The notes under the pieces were generated by a model, which was not told the DNA's origin, searched no databases, and worked only from the letters and a program-made list of their open reading frames with translations. Shown here piece after piece: positions 40,331 to 50,583 of a stretch of 64,000 nucleotides of DNA. Every line of letters starts with the position of its first letter. Position 1 is the first letter of the stretch. Source of the stretch: Fluviicola sp. Its GTDB lineage: Bacteria > Bacteroidota > Bacteroidia > Flavobacteriales_D > Crocinitomicaceae. Made by a program: the position numbers and the translations under genes. The stretch covers positions 1 through 64,000 of the forward strand of contig NZ_JBCNJT010000005.1 in NCBI RefSeq assembly GCF_039596395.1. Direction: 5' to 3'.

Positions 40331-41434
40331 ATGAAATTTTACCTAATTGTTTGCATTACTGCTTGCTCTTTCCTGTCGTTCGGACAAGGTTCGTTAGCAC
40401 CCAAATATTCCAACGAATTCTTAGCCATCGGTATCGGGGCAGACGCTTTGGGCCTTTCCAATGCAGTTGTTGCTCAGACCAGTGGTGTAAACAGCGGTTA
40501 CTGGAACCCTGCAGGTTTGGTGAGAACCAATAAATGGCTGGATATCGGTTTGATGCACTCGGAATATTTTGCGGGAATTGCCAAATACGATTATTTAGGC
40601 CTTGCTCACCAGATCGATGAAAAAAGTGCGGTCGGTTTATCCGTTATCCGTTTTGCGGTAGACGACATTCCGAATACGACTCAATTGATTGATAATGAAG
40701 GCCGCATCGATTACGACAAGATCACCACATTTACAGCTGCAGATTACGCATTCCTGTTCTCATATGCCCGTAAAACCAAAGTTCCCGGATTATCTTTGGG
40801 AGGAAACTTCAAAGTCATTTACCGCAAGGTCGGTGATTTCGCAAAATCCTGGGGATTCGGTTTGGATGCAGGAGCAACTTACGAGAAAAGCGACCGGTTG
40901 AAGTTCGGAGCAGTACTGCGTGATGTAACTTCCACATTCAATGCATGGATTTTTACACTCGACGATCAGACGAAAGAAGTATTCACCCTGACAGGAAACG
41001 AAATCCCGCGAAACGGACTGGAACTGACCCTTCCGCGTTTGATTCTCGGGACTTATTACAAACAGCCACTTGGTAAAAAAGGGCTTTTTGTTTCCGGGGA
41101 ATTGGATCTGGACATGACTACGGATGGTAAACGAAATACGATCATTAAAACAAATGTGGTCAGTTTCGATCCGCATATCGGGATTGCATTCGGATTTAAG
41201 GAATTGGTTACACTGCGCGGAGGAATTTCCAACTTACAGTATATCAAGAACTTTGACGACTCAAAAAAATTAACCATTCAACCAAACATTGGTATTGGAT
41301 TACACATTAAAGCTGTATATTTAGACTACGCATTTACTGATATCGGTGACGCTTCAACTGCATTGTACTCACATGTCATTTCATTACGTCTTGCACTGAA
41401 CAAACCAAAAAATGCGGTGAAAACAGATGAATAA
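40331..41434 (+). CDS. PorV/PorQ-family outer-membrane protein
   Basis: The 367-residue protein has a signal peptide (MKFYLIVCITACSFLSFGQG). It then shows the PorV/PorQ opening SLAPKYSNEFLAIGIGADALGLSNAVVAQTSGVNSGYWNPAGL, followed by a beta-barrel-like pattern to the end. PorV family proteins sit in the outer membrane and act in type IX secretion, handing cargo to the sortase PorU. I used ATG 40331 because it gives the signal peptide. The PorU-like gene starts nine bases downstream, so the two are co-transcribed and probably form one complex. Whether it is the main PorV or a second paralog cannot be seen here. Confidence 0.88.
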   Translation: MKFYLIVCITACSFLSFGQGSLAPKYSNEFLAIGIGADALGLSNAVVAQTSGVNSGYWNPAGLVRTNKWLDIGLMHSEYFAGIAKYDYLGLAHQIDEKSAVGLSVIRFAVDDIPNTTQLIDNEGRIDYDKITTFTAADYAFLFSYARKTKVPGLSLGGNFKVIYRKVGDFAKSWGFGLDAGATYEKSDRLKFGAVLRDVTSTFNAWIFTLDDQTKEVFTLTGNEIPRNGLELTLPRLILGTYYKQPLGKKGLFVSGELDLDMTTDGKRNTIIKTNVVSFDPHIGIAFGFKELVTLRGGISNLQYIKNFDDSKKLTIQPNIGIGLHIKAVYLDYAFTDIGDASTALYSHVISLRLALNKPKNAVKTDE

Positions 41435-41443
41435 GAAGAGCCT

Positions 41444-44400
41444 ATGAACAAACTCTACTTAATACTACTTACAATTTTTCCGGTTGTTTTTGCGTGGAGT
41501 CAGCCTTATGGGAATGAATGGATTGATTATTCCCAGAAATTCTACGGTTTTAAAATTTTCCAGACAGGTTTATACAAAATTGACTATGCTACTTTAAGCA
41601 GCAATGGAGTTCCTGTTTCCGGAATTACTCCCTCCAGTTTTCAGGTTTTCGGGAAAGATAAAGAAGTACCGCTATACATGGTTGATAACGGGGATAATTC
41701 ATTTGATCCGGGAGATTATTTCCTGTTTTATGCTTACCGGAATGACGGCTGGCTCGATTCCGTGATGTATCCGAATCCAGCTCAAATGGGAAATCCCGGC
41801 TTTAGTTTGATCAACGATACTATTACCTATTTCTTCTCGTGGAAAAATGCAGGCAATGGCCTTCGTTTCACCTTGCAATCCGATCAGAATTATTCCAATT
41901 ACACGCCAAGCAGTTTTGTCAGGGCCGAATACAGAAGCAACTATTCAAATTCGTACAGCGAAGGTTTTACCTATGATGATGCTTCCGGTTCCATTTATTC
42001 GCGGGGAGAAGGCTACGGTTTGCCCGAACTGGTTTCAGCAGGCAGCAATGCTTCGTATGATGTAGGAATTTCAACCCCGAATGTTTACACAGGCCCCGGT
42101 GCAATACCCGTCAAAGTGGAATGCCGGGTTTCCTCCGATTCGGAAGCCGAAACGTCACATCCGCAAGATCCCAATCACCATACCAAATTATCATTCGGAA
42201 CTTCGAATTTACCGATCATTGACACCACTTACCGCAATCACACTCAGATAAAAACAGTCAGTCAATTTCCGGCGTCAGCACTAAGCAACGGGATAACCTA
42301 TATTCATCATGAAATTATCGCGGACCTTAACGTTGCGGTAGACAGGCAGATTTTCACTTATACGATGTTGTCCTATCCAAGACTTCCGAATGCGAACAAT
42401 TTGGTGTCCGATCGTTTTTTTGTTCAAAACGGAGCCGTAAAAAGCAGAATCGACCTGATCAACTACAGCGTACCCACACCATTGGTACTGAGTTTCGGTT
42501 CCATTCCAAGATATGAAATCCCGACAATCGGCAGCGGATTGATTCAGTTCATTGTTCCGAACAACACCTGGAGCAATGAAACCGAAGTTTTGGTAGTGGA
42601 TATCAGCAGTGCTACTCCGGTTGGCACTATGACTCCGGTAAACGGAACCGGTACTTTTACCGACTTTGGCTCAATGAACATTGATTCGGCGCTCATTTTT
42701 GTTTATCCTCCTGCTCTTTCAAGCGGCAAGGATTCTTATGCAAACTATCGTTCATCGATAAGCGGTGGAAGTCACAACGTACTTGCTGCCAATATTGAAG
42801 AATTGTATTTACAGTTCGGAGGAGGTATCATCAAACATCCGGTTTCAATCCGCCGTTTTGTGCATTTCATTTACAATAACAGCACTCAAAAGCCGGAAGG
42901 ACTATTATTAATAGGAAAAGGTATGAATGTCGGTGAAACCAGACTTTCTCCTACCGGCTTTGCAAACTGCCTGGTTCCACCAATGGGATATCCTGCAAGT
43001 GATGTTGCCACAACCGCCGGTTTGCTCAGCACAAATACCTGGGAACCGCTTGTTCCAACAGGAAGACTTTCCATGACAAGCAATACGGAAGTGGAAAATT
43101 ACCTCTCAAAGATCCAGCAATACGAGGATGCTCAAAATAATGTCGGATTGAATTATTCCCAGACCAAAAAGTGGCAAAAACAATTGCTTCATTTTGTCGG
43201 TGGATCTGATGCACTGCAACAGACCACATTCCAAAGTTACATGAATGGCATGAAGCAAATTGTAGAAGACACTCTTTTTGCCGGAAATGTCACCAATTAT
43301 TTCAAAACTTCCAGTAATCCGCTGGATCCGAATGTGGTGACAGACGTTACACAAAAAATAGAAGACGGTGTTTCGATCATGAATTTCTTTGGCCATGCCG
43401 CAGCTTCCAATAATGGATTTGAAATCAATATCGATGAGCCAGGCAACTGGAATAATTTCGGAAAATACCCGGTGGTGATTGGAAATTCCTGTTATAACGG
43501 GAATATTTTCAAAGATGTCAATTCAACTTCTGAGAACTTTATTAACATTCCCAATGAAGGAGCTATTGCTTTCCTTTCAACCATTTCAGTAGGTTACGAT
43601 TCTCCGCTGGCCATTTATTCAACCGAATTATACAAACAGTTTTCATACAAAAACTATGGGAAAACATTCGGTTATCAGATTAAAGAAACTATCAAACAGA
43701 TTTACAATGAGTATTCCCCTATTTTACAGGACGGAATCATATTCTATGAAACGGCATGTACTCAAATGACACTTCACGGCGATCCGATGATTAAGGTCAA
43801 TTATAGTACGGATCCGGAAATTGACATCCAGGTTGCTGATCTGAACCTGAGTCCGAGCAATGTGAATTTATCGGTTGACAGTATTGAATTGACTTTCACT
43901 ATCCGGAATATCGGGAAATCGATCAAGGGACCGGTTTACGTCGAGATCCGAAGAGATTTTCCGGGAACGACTATCGACTCCATGAAAACTTTGTTTCTGC
44001 CAAAATTGAACTACGATACGGTAATCAAACGTAAATTTCCCTTACAACCTACCATCAGTGCCGGAGTGAATACCTTTACGGTTTCTGTTGACATTCCGAA
44101 TGTTTATAGCGAACAATTTGAAGAAATTTCAAATAACCAGGCAAGTGCCAATTTTTTCCTGAACATTGATGGAATGCTGCCTATCTGGCCTTACAATTAC
44201 GCAGTTATTCCATTTGATACCATTACGGTTAAAGCATCCACCATTAATCCGATCGCCGGAATGAGGACTTATCGGTTTGAACTGGACACAACAGATACCT
44301 ACGACAGTCCGCAACTCAGACGTTTTTCAGTGACCGGTCTTGGTGGTGTAAAATCGGTACAACCGAATCAATGGTTGTCAGCCTTCGGTGCTCCTTTCCC

Positions 44401-46639
44401 GCTTGTATGCACAGACAGCACGGTTTATTTCTGGAGAGTTGCCGTTGACAGTACGGTTCCAAGCTGGACTGAATATTCTTTCCAGTACATTCCGGGAAAA
44501 CGCGGATGGGGACAGGATCATTTCTTCCAGTTTAAGAATAATTCGTTCTCGAGCATCAATTATGACAGAACATCCAGAAAACGATTGTTTAATCTCAATG
44601 ATATACATACCATAGGGATTACCACTATGAAGTACACCACTCTTTATAATTCCTATTTTATTGCCTGGTCTATAGATAATCAAAACATGGATTATGCTAC
44701 CTGCAACACCTATCCTTATATCTACGTTGGTGTAGCAGACGGTACAACTCTCGAAGCATGGAGAACCCACTGCCCGGGATGCTCTCAGGGAAGTAACAAT
44801 AACCCGGCAATGAATTTCGGTAATTTAAATAACCTGGGAAGTGCCGGAGGTCAGGGTTGCAGGGACAGATACGAAGTATATTTCACTTTCGACCAAACAG
44901 ACCCGGCATCCATGGCCAATTTCCAAAACATGATTACCAATGGAATTCCGGATAGTAATTACGTGGTTATTTACACGCCTTTCTCCACTTATTTCAATTT
45001 GTGGGGAACCAATAATCCGAGCGTGTTTACCATGTTCCAGAATTTAGGATTCCCTACCATGACCGCCAGCCAGCCGGACGAACCATTTGCACTCTTCTTC
45101 AAAAAAGGTACAACTGCATTCAATCAGGTAAAATATTGGTCCACAGATACTCAAACAGCGGGTGAACCAGATGGAGTTCCTAAAATTGTTCTGAAGGCCA
45201 ATGTGTTAAAACCCTCTTATATCGGTGTAGAAAAAACACCTCAAATCGGACCGGCTTTTAAGTGGGAAACACTCTATTGGAGAAGAGATTCCTTAGAATC
45301 GCCGTCTACAGACAGTGTGCGTATATTCATTGAGAAATACAATACGACCAACGATCTGGTCGGCACTATTGATACGATGTTCACACCATTGGATTCTATT
45401 ATCAATCTGAACAACCTGATTAATGCAACAACCTATCCTAGGATACGCATCGGGATTTACAACTCGGATAAAGCGAATTTAACTCCTGCCCAGATCGATC
45501 GCATACACGTGCTTTACCAACCTGTTCCTGAAGCCGCAATTGACGGATCGTCCGGATATTATGCCTCCGTAAGCGGTGACACCTTGTACGAAGGCCAGGA
45601 TTTCAGTTTTGCAGTAGATGTAGTAAATGTCAGTGAATTTGATATGGATTCCTTACTGATCGATTACTGGCTGGAGGATCAGCAACACATCAAACATGTT
45701 ATTCCTTACCCAAGACAGGATTCTTTGCGTGTTCACCAGGTTTTGAGAGATACCATTCAATTCACTTCTGTTGCACGTCCGGGTTATAACATCCTTTGGA
45801 TGGAAGTAAATCCTTATGTAAACGGTTCACTGGTCCAAACCGATCAATTGGAGCAATACCATTACAACAACATCCTGCAGCTGCCGGTTTTTGTAGTAGA
45901 AGACAACAGGAACCCGATTCTCGATGTTACTTTCAACGGGCAACACATTCTGAACGGAGATATTATTGATCCGACTAGTGAAATTCTGATTACGCTTAAG
46001 GACGATAATCCTTACCTGGTGATGGATAACATCAGCGATACCACACTTTTCGGAATTTACCTGACCGGCCCGGACGGAGTCCAAAAGCGGATTCCGTTTA
46101 TAGATGCAAACGGAAATACGATCATGCAGTGGTACCCGGCAAATGGCCAGAACCTGAAGTTTAAAATCATCTATCCGAAAGAATTCCTGCAGGACGGAAT
46201 CTATCAGCTTTTTGTCCAGGGAACAGACCGGTCGGGAAATATTTCAGGTGATTACGAATACAAAGTGAGTTTTGAGATTATCCGGGAATCATCGATTACC
46301 CAAATGATGAACTATCCGAATCCTTTCTCGACCAGTACCAGGTTCGTTTTTACCTTAACCGGTACCGAAGTTCCGGACGATATTATTATACGCATTATGA
46401 CCGTTTCAGGTCGCGTGGTACGTGAAATCACCGAAGACGAAATGGGATTGATCCGTATCGGAAGAAACATCTCTGAATATGCCTGGGATGGAAAAGATGA
46501 ATTCGGTGACCAACTGGCAAACGGAGTGTATCTGTACCAGGTTATGGCTAAAATTAACGGAGAAGATATCAAACAGCGCGAATCGGGAGCTGATCAATAT
46601 TTCAAAAAGAATTTTGGAAAGATGTATTTGATGAGATAG
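41444..46639 (+). CDS. PorU2-like C25 family cysteine peptidase
   Basis: The 1731-residue protein has a signal peptide (MNKLYLILLTIFPVVFAWSQ) and a PorU-like start (YSQKFYGFKIFQTGLYKIDYATL). It has a gingipain-type C25 domain near 470-790, with catalytic His 651 (NFFGHAAASNNGF) and Cys 683 (GNSCYNGNIF). A long run of Ig-like and other beta domains follows, and the C-terminal FlgD-like domain starts MMNYPNPFSTSTRFVF. PorU cuts and lipidates T9SS cargo at the outer membrane. The known PorU is near 1160 residues; this longer form resembles what I know as PorU2. It is nine bases from the PorV-like gene. Its substrate set is unknown. Confidence 0.85.
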   Translation: MNKLYLILLTIFPVVFAWSQPYGNEWIDYSQKFYGFKIFQTGLYKIDYATLSSNGVPVSGITPSSFQVFGKDKEVPLYMVDNGDNSFDPGDYFLFYAYRNDGWLDSVMYPNPAQMGNPGFSLINDTITYFFSWKNAGNGLRFTLQSDQNYSNYTPSSFVRAEYRSNYSNSYSEGFTYDDASGSIYSRGEGYGLPELVSAGSNASYDVGISTPNVYTGPGAIPVKVECRVSSDSEAETSHPQDPNHHTKLSFGTSNLPIIDTTYRNHTQIKTVSQFPASALSNGITYIHHEIIADLNVAVDRQIFTYTMLSYPRLPNANNLVSDRFFVQNGAVKSRIDLINYSVPTPLVLSFGSIPRYEIPTIGSGLIQFIVPNNTWSNETEVLVVDISSATPVGTMTPVNGTGTFTDFGSMNIDSALIFVYPPALSSGKDSYANYRSSISGGSHNVLAANIEELYLQFGGGIIKHPVSIRRFVHFIYNNSTQKPEGLLLIGKGMNVGETRLSPTGFANCLVPPMGYPASDVATTAGLLSTNTWEPLVPTGRLSMTSNTEVENYLSKIQQYEDAQNNVGLNYSQTKKWQKQLLHFVGGSDALQQTTFQSYMNGMKQIVEDTLFAGNVTNYFKTSSNPLDPNVVTDVTQKIEDGVSIMNFFGHAAASNNGFEINIDEPGNWNNFGKYPVVIGNSCYNGNIFKDVNSTSENFINIPNEGAIAFLSTISVGYDSPLAIYSTELYKQFSYKNYGKTFGYQIKETIKQIYNEYSPILQDGIIFYETACTQMTLHGDPMIKVNYSTDPEIDIQVADLNLSPSNVNLSVDSIELTFTIRNIGKSIKGPVYVEIRRDFPGTTIDSMKTLFLPKLNYDTVIKRKFPLQPTISAGVNTFTVSVDIPNVYSEQFEEISNNQASANFFLNIDGMLPIWPYNYAVIPFDTITVKASTINPIAGMRTYRFELDTTDTYDSPQLRRFSVTGLGGVKSVQPNQWLSAFGAPFPLVCTDSTVYFWRVAVDSTVPSWTEYSFQYIPGKRGWGQDHFFQFKNNSFSSINYDRTSRKRLFNLNDIHTIGITTMKYTTLYNSYFIAWSIDNQNMDYATCNTYPYIYVGVADGTTLEAWRTHCPGCSQGSNNNPAMNFGNLNNLGSAGGQGCRDRYEVYFTFDQTDPASMANFQNMITNGIPDSNYVVIYTPFSTYFNLWGTNNPSVFTMFQNLGFPTMTASQPDEPFALFFKKGTTAFNQVKYWSTDTQTAGEPDGVPKIVLKANVLKPSYIGVEKTPQIGPAFKWETLYWRRDSLESPSTDSVRIFIEKYNTTNDLVGTIDTMFTPLDSIINLNNLINATTYPRIRIGIYNSDKANLTPAQIDRIHVLYQPVPEAAIDGSSGYYASVSGDTLYEGQDFSFAVDVVNVSEFDMDSLLIDYWLEDQQHIKHVIPYPRQDSLRVHQVLRDTIQFTSVARPGYNILWMEVNPYVNGSLVQTDQLEQYHYNNILQLPVFVVEDNRNPILDVTFNGQHILNGDIIDPTSEILITLKDDNPYLVMDNISDTTLFGIYLTGPDGVQKRIPFIDANGNTIMQWYPANGQNLKFKIIYPKEFLQDGIYQLFVQGTDRSGNISGDYEYKVSFEIIRESSITQMMNYPNPFSTSTRFVFTLTGTEVPDDIIIRIMTVSGRVVREITEDEMGLIRIGRNISEYAWDGKDEFGDQLANGVYLYQVMAKINGEDIKQRESGADQYFKKNFGKMYLMR

Positions 46640-46641
46640 AA

Positions 46642-46671
46642 AAAGGCCGTTCCGAATTCGAAACGACCTTT
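46642..46671. terminator. Terminator between convergent PorU2-like and exported-protein genes
   Basis: AAAGG-C-CGTT and AACG-A-CCTTT pair with one mismatch around CCGAATTCGA, just after the PorU2-like stop. T residues follow on both strands, so it can end both transcripts. Confidence 0.7.
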
Positions 46672-46692
46672 ATTATTAGCATTTTCTATTTC

Positions 46693-48291
46693 TTACTCTT
46701 CAAATTCAACCTTGAACATCATATCGCTTTTCTGCTTGATATACAGTTCAATCGCGAATGAATTATCTGTTAACGGAATGACTCTGTTCAAAGCATATTG
46801 GTAAACGACAGTCCCGTCGATTTTTCTCCAGTCGAACAAATGAAGGTATTTCACTTCCCCGGTCTTGTTATCCACGCAATGCGCTGTAACACAATCTCCT
46901 TTAATGTCTTTATTCACTTCTCCGTCATCCGTCATCGTAGCGTTCCTTACCGGATCTAAAAACAGTACATAGGAATATTTTTCAGAAGCCATTAAACGGA
47001 ATGATTCCGAAACGGATCTTTTCGGGAACTTCTGCATCCACCCCAATTCACCGTCAGCATTGATTTTAACCAACACTACATCATCATAATGGTAAGTGGT
47101 GTAGGTGTTTCCTTTTGAATCGGTATGTGTTGTAATATAGAATATCTCACCCGCCAATACGATTCCTCCATCTTCTAATGTCTGGATCCGGCGCATTCTT
47201 AAATTGGTCATCGCAAGATTATCGTTCGCATCCGCGTTTTCCATTTTTTTCTTCGCCTTATCTGAAATGCGTTTGTACTTCTTAATGAAATCCAATGAAA
47301 ATTCATAAAATTTCGGTGCACTTAAATTGCCTTTGCTATCCAAAATGGAGACGAAAGCACCATCAACTCCATAAGACTTCGGCTTCCGGTAGTAACCCGC
47401 GCAAATAATGTCTCCTTTTTTATTTTCTTTCAAATAAACGTCATCCAGCATTTTTTCTCCAAGGTTGAATTCTACTTCGGCCAGACGCCCATCCTGGTTT
47501 GTCACTAAAATAGCCATCGATTCGTTATCGGATATTTCCCTGTTTTTACGGGTAAGTTCTTGTTTGTATTTTTTAATCAGGAAATACCCGTTTCCTTTGG
47601 AGTCTACCGTAAAATCCAGATTATCCATTAAACTTTCCGTATACGGCATTTCGAATTCATTTCCCCATAGCTTAGTCATTTGCGCATCAAAAGCACCCAT
47701 CCCAATAATATCGTGGTTGTTAGAATCATCTTTGTTGATAGGTTTTTTCCGGTATCTCACCACCATTACCGATTGATCACTCGAAAAATCAAACGAAAAT
47801 CTCGGGAAGGTTTGTTTACTCAATACGATTGCACCGAAAGGAACCTGATTTTCAGGCTCTGTCATCGTCAGCAATTCTTTCTCTTCACCGGAAAATGAGA
47901 GACTGGAAGTACTTATTTCTCTGGCATACAAGATGACTTCTTTTGATCCGGTCAATTTGGAATACATCAGGTAAAATGTCTCCCCCATTTTGAATGTACC
48001 CTCGATAGCCATTCCTTTTTCAATGCTCAGAACCGCTTCTCCTCTTTGTATTTCATTCAGATTTTCCCCACCGAACTTTTGAAGGATTAAAGTCAATCCA
48101 CCTTTCCGTTTTTGTTTGATGCTAAAAACTTCGCCGTTACCTAGTGCATAATATTCTTTTGAATAGGCGTCTGTTACCGGATAAGGTTCGCTTTTCGTAA
48201 CCTTCACCCCGGAAGAAACTTTGATATCATCCTGGGCATACAGTGATAAACTCCCTAAAAAGAACAGGAGCGTTAAATTGATTATTTTCAT
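46693..48291 (-). CDS. Exported protein of unknown function
   Basis: The 532-residue protein has a signal peptide (MKIINLTLLFFLGSLSLYAQ) and a mature part rich in short beta strands separated by turns, reminiscent of a propeller (FSIKQKRKGGLTLILQKF, GNGYFLIKKYKQ, GDIICAGYYRKPKSYGVDGAFVSILDSKGN, GGIVLAGEIFYITTHT). There is no T9SS C-terminal domain, so it probably stays in the periplasm. I do not recognise the family. The promoter box TACATTTG at 48315-48308 lies just beyond the PP2C gene's end. Confidence 0.75.
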   Translation of the reverse strand: MKIINLTLLFFLGSLSLYAQDDIKVSSGVKVTKSEPYPVTDAYSKEYYALGNGEVFSIKQKRKGGLTLILQKFGGENLNEIQRGEAVLSIEKGMAIEGTFKMGETFYLMYSKLTGSKEVILYAREISTSSLSFSGEEKELLTMTEPENQVPFGAIVLSKQTFPRFSFDFSSDQSVMVVRYRKKPINKDDSNNHDIIGMGAFDAQMTKLWGNEFEMPYTESLMDNLDFTVDSKGNGYFLIKKYKQELTRKNREISDNESMAILVTNQDGRLAEVEFNLGEKMLDDVYLKENKKGDIICAGYYRKPKSYGVDGAFVSILDSKGNLSAPKFYEFSLDFIKKYKRISDKAKKKMENADANDNLAMTNLRMRRIQTLEDGGIVLAGEIFYITTHTDSKGNTYTTYHYDDVVLVKINADGELGWMQKFPKRSVSESFRLMASEKYSYVLFLDPVRNATMTDDGEVNKDIKGDCVTAHCVDNKTGEVKYLHLFDWRKIDGTVVYQYALNRVIPLTDNSFAIELYIKQKSDMMFKVEFEE

Positions 48292-48307
48292 GATTGAATA
48301 TTTTCTG

Positions 48308-48315
48308 CAAATGTA
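48308..48315 (-). promoter_or_regulatory. -7 box for the exported-protein gene
   Basis: TACATTTG on the minus strand lies 17 bases upstream of ATG 48291 and separates this gene from the PP2C gene, which ends at 48325. Confidence 0.5.
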
Positions 48316-48324
48316 TCAAAAGAC

Positions 48325-49572
48325 TCAGAAGAATCTGCAGGAAAATATCGCGGTGTCATCCACTAATTTACGATTCCCCCTCCATTCATCCAGTTTGGAA
48401 AACACAATGTTATTCATATCTTCCATACTCAGGCGGTAGAAATTGTGGTAAATTTTAATCAGGCGATCCAATTCAAAATGACTGTTTTTCTCATTTTCCA
48501 ATTCCACCACCCCGTCCGTATAAAGAATCAAGGTTGTATTAGGTTTGAGTACTTCTTTTCCTACCTGAATAAAGGGCATTTCATCAAACATTCCCAAACC
48601 GACACATCCGATATCCAGTAATTTCGGTTCTTTTCCATTGGTGATAATGGGCTGGTTATGTCCGGCATTTACGTAGTCCAATTCTCGTGTCTCTGCATTG
48701 TACACTGCAATGAAGAAAGTGATGAACTTTTCACCTTTCGCACTCGTCATGACCTTTTTGTTCAATTCTTCAATAAGAAATTCCAGGGAAAAAGGGCGAA
48801 TTTGATGAACGGTTGAGTAAAACGTCCGGATAGTGGCCTGGAAGTTGGCCATTAACATCGCGGCGCTGATTCCTTTTCCACTAACATCCGCAATACAAAT
48901 CACATATTTATTGTCTCCCAGGGGAATAAAATCGTAGTAATCTCCTCCTACTTCGTGACGTGGGATATACTTCGCCGAAATATCCATTTGTTTATTGGAC
49001 GGCAAATCCGAAGGAAAGAGCAATTTCTGCATTTCCGAAGCAACTTCCAGTTCCTTTTTCAAGCGCTCTCTTTTGAGTTCTTCCCGAGCCATTCGCTTGT
49101 TTTCGATCGCCATAACAACCATGTTGGTAAGCGTTTGAACAAAGCGCATATCCGCCAAAGTCTCGGATTTTCGCATACCCGAGCCTTCTATTCCCGCAAT
49201 CAACAAATAAGCCAGCGGTTTATCCTTATGAAATACGGGAACAATGATGTCGAATTCGTCGATAATTGCAGAATAACTCGATTCTATGACCGTAATTTCG
49301 CGAAACCGGTACAATTCTTTTTCAACGGAAACATCTTTGAGCTTATTTTTCAACCCGACTTTTAAAAGCGGGCTCCAGTGATTTTCTTTATTAAATAACA
49401 GAAAGTGGTCAAAACCTAATTGTTCGCGCATAACGAATTCAAACATCCGCACAATTTGCTCAATACTTTGATTGGTAGCAATTGCCCGAGTTAATTCCAG
49501 TAAAGAATTTAACCGGAATTCTCCCAACTCAACCTGTGATTCTAAATTCGCTATGCGGGTTTCTGCCTTCAT
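48325..49572 (-). CDS. GAF-domain PP2C (SpoIIE/RsbU-type) protein phosphatase
   Basis: The 415-residue protein has a GAF-like sensor at about 30-160 (LLELTRAIATNQSIEQIVRMFEFVMREQLGFDHFLLFNKEN). A linker with a coiled-coil segment and a PP2C phosphatase domain at about 195-410 follow. The metal-binding motifs are visible in GGDYYDFIPLGDNKYVICIADVSGKGISAAMLMA and ILYTDGVVELEN. Such proteins dephosphorylate anti-sigma antagonists in partner-switching networks, but no anti-sigma or STAS gene is nearby. It follows lpxD with a gap of three bases, probably as one transcript. Confidence 0.9.
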   Translation of the reverse strand: MKAETRIANLESQVELGEFRLNSLLELTRAIATNQSIEQIVRMFEFVMREQLGFDHFLLFNKENHWSPLLKVGLKNKLKDVSVEKELYRFREITVIESSYSAIIDEFDIIVPVFHKDKPLAYLLIAGIEGSGMRKSETLADMRFVQTLTNMVVMAIENKRMAREELKRERLKKELEVASEMQKLLFPSDLPSNKQMDISAKYIPRHEVGGDYYDFIPLGDNKYVICIADVSGKGISAAMLMANFQATIRTFYSTVHQIRPFSLEFLIEELNKKVMTSAKGEKFITFFIAVYNAETRELDYVNAGHNQPIITNGKEPKLLDIGCVGLGMFDEMPFIQVGKEVLKPNTTLILYTDGVVELENEKNSHFELDRLIKIYHNFYRLSMEDMNNIVFSKLDEWRGNRKLVDDTAIFSCRFF

Positions 49573-49575
49573 GAC

Positions 49576-50496
49576 TTATTTCTTCGGCTCTGCAAGATTT
49601 TTCAACACAAACAATTCACGCATTTTTAGTTTAGCCTCATCACACGGACTACCGAAGTATGTTTTTCCGGCTTCCAGGTTCTTCCCGATACCGGATTGAG
49701 CCAAAACAACTACTCCATCTTCGATCGTAATCCCGGAAGCACAGCCAACCTGGCCCCACAAAGTAACATTGTCACCGATGGTGCAGCAACCTGCAATTCC
49801 AACCTGGGATGCGAAAAGGCAATTTTTCCCGATAATCGTATCATGTCCGATCTGGACCAGGTTATCAATTTTTGTTCCCTCACCGATCCTTGTAATTGCG
49901 CTAACTCCGGCATCAATGGTTGATCCTGCACCTATTTCTGCATTTCTTTCGATGTAAACAAATCCGCAACTGTGCATGCGGTCATAGCCGGTCGGTTTCT
50001 TTTTGTAATAAAAGGCATAATGGCCGATCACCGCATTCGGACCTATGATCACATTTTCCTCAATAACAGTTCCGTCTCCGATATAAGCTCCCGGATGGAT
50101 CGTCACATTTTCACCGATAATTACATCGTGACCAATAAAACAATTCGGAGAAAGATGTGCTGAATCTGCTATCTGGCAGTTTTCCCCGGTCATCGACATC
50201 TGCGGCCTGTAGGGCGAAAACTTTTTAGTCAGTTTGTTATAATCGTCGAAAGGTTCCGGGGAAATAATCAGTGCTTTTCCTTCCGGAACGGGAACTTCCC
50301 GGTCAATCAAAACAAATGAAGCCGCTGAATTGAGGGCTTTATCATAATATTTCGGGTGATCCACGAAAACCAGATCTCCAGGTTCAACCCTGTGGATTTC
50401 ATTGATTCCCGTAACAATCAGAGACGCATCTCCAACTACTTCCCTGCCCAAAAATTGTGCGATTGCACCAACTGTATGTATACTTCCGATTTTCAT
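49576..50496 (-). CDS. lpxD: UDP-3-O-acylglucosamine N-acyltransferase
   Basis: LpxD adds the second 3-hydroxyacyl chain in lipid A synthesis. The 306-residue protein has an LpxD N-terminal domain (GDASLIVTGINEIHRVEPGDLVFVDHP) and a left-handed beta helix of hexapeptide repeats (CFIGHDVIIGENVTIHPGAYIG). The catalytic His lies in LVQIGHDTIIG near residue 220. I used ATG 50496, which begins MKIGSIHTVGAIAQFLG. It is about 35 residues shorter than E. coli LpxD and lies away from lpxC or fabZ, so it may be a second LpxD-like enzyme. It is probably co-transcribed with the PP2C gene. Confidence 0.87.
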   Translation of the reverse strand: MKIGSIHTVGAIAQFLGREVVGDASLIVTGINEIHRVEPGDLVFVDHPKYYDKALNSAASFVLIDREVPVPEGKALIISPEPFDDYNKLTKKFSPYRPQMSMTGENCQIADSAHLSPNCFIGHDVIIGENVTIHPGAYIGDGTVIEENVIIGPNAVIGHYAFYYKKKPTGYDRMHSCGFVYIERNAEIGAGSTIDAGVSAITRIGEGTKIDNLVQIGHDTIIGKNCLFASQVGIAGCCTIGDNVTLWGQVGCASGITIEDGVVVLAQSGIGKNLEAGKTYFGSPCDEAKLKMRELFVLKNLAEPKK

Positions 50497-50583
50497 AGAC
50501 TTCCTCTCTATAAAGGTAAGCTCATGAGGCATCGATTTTCCTGAAAAATCAATTACTTATAAAATCAGGATTGTTTACAAATA

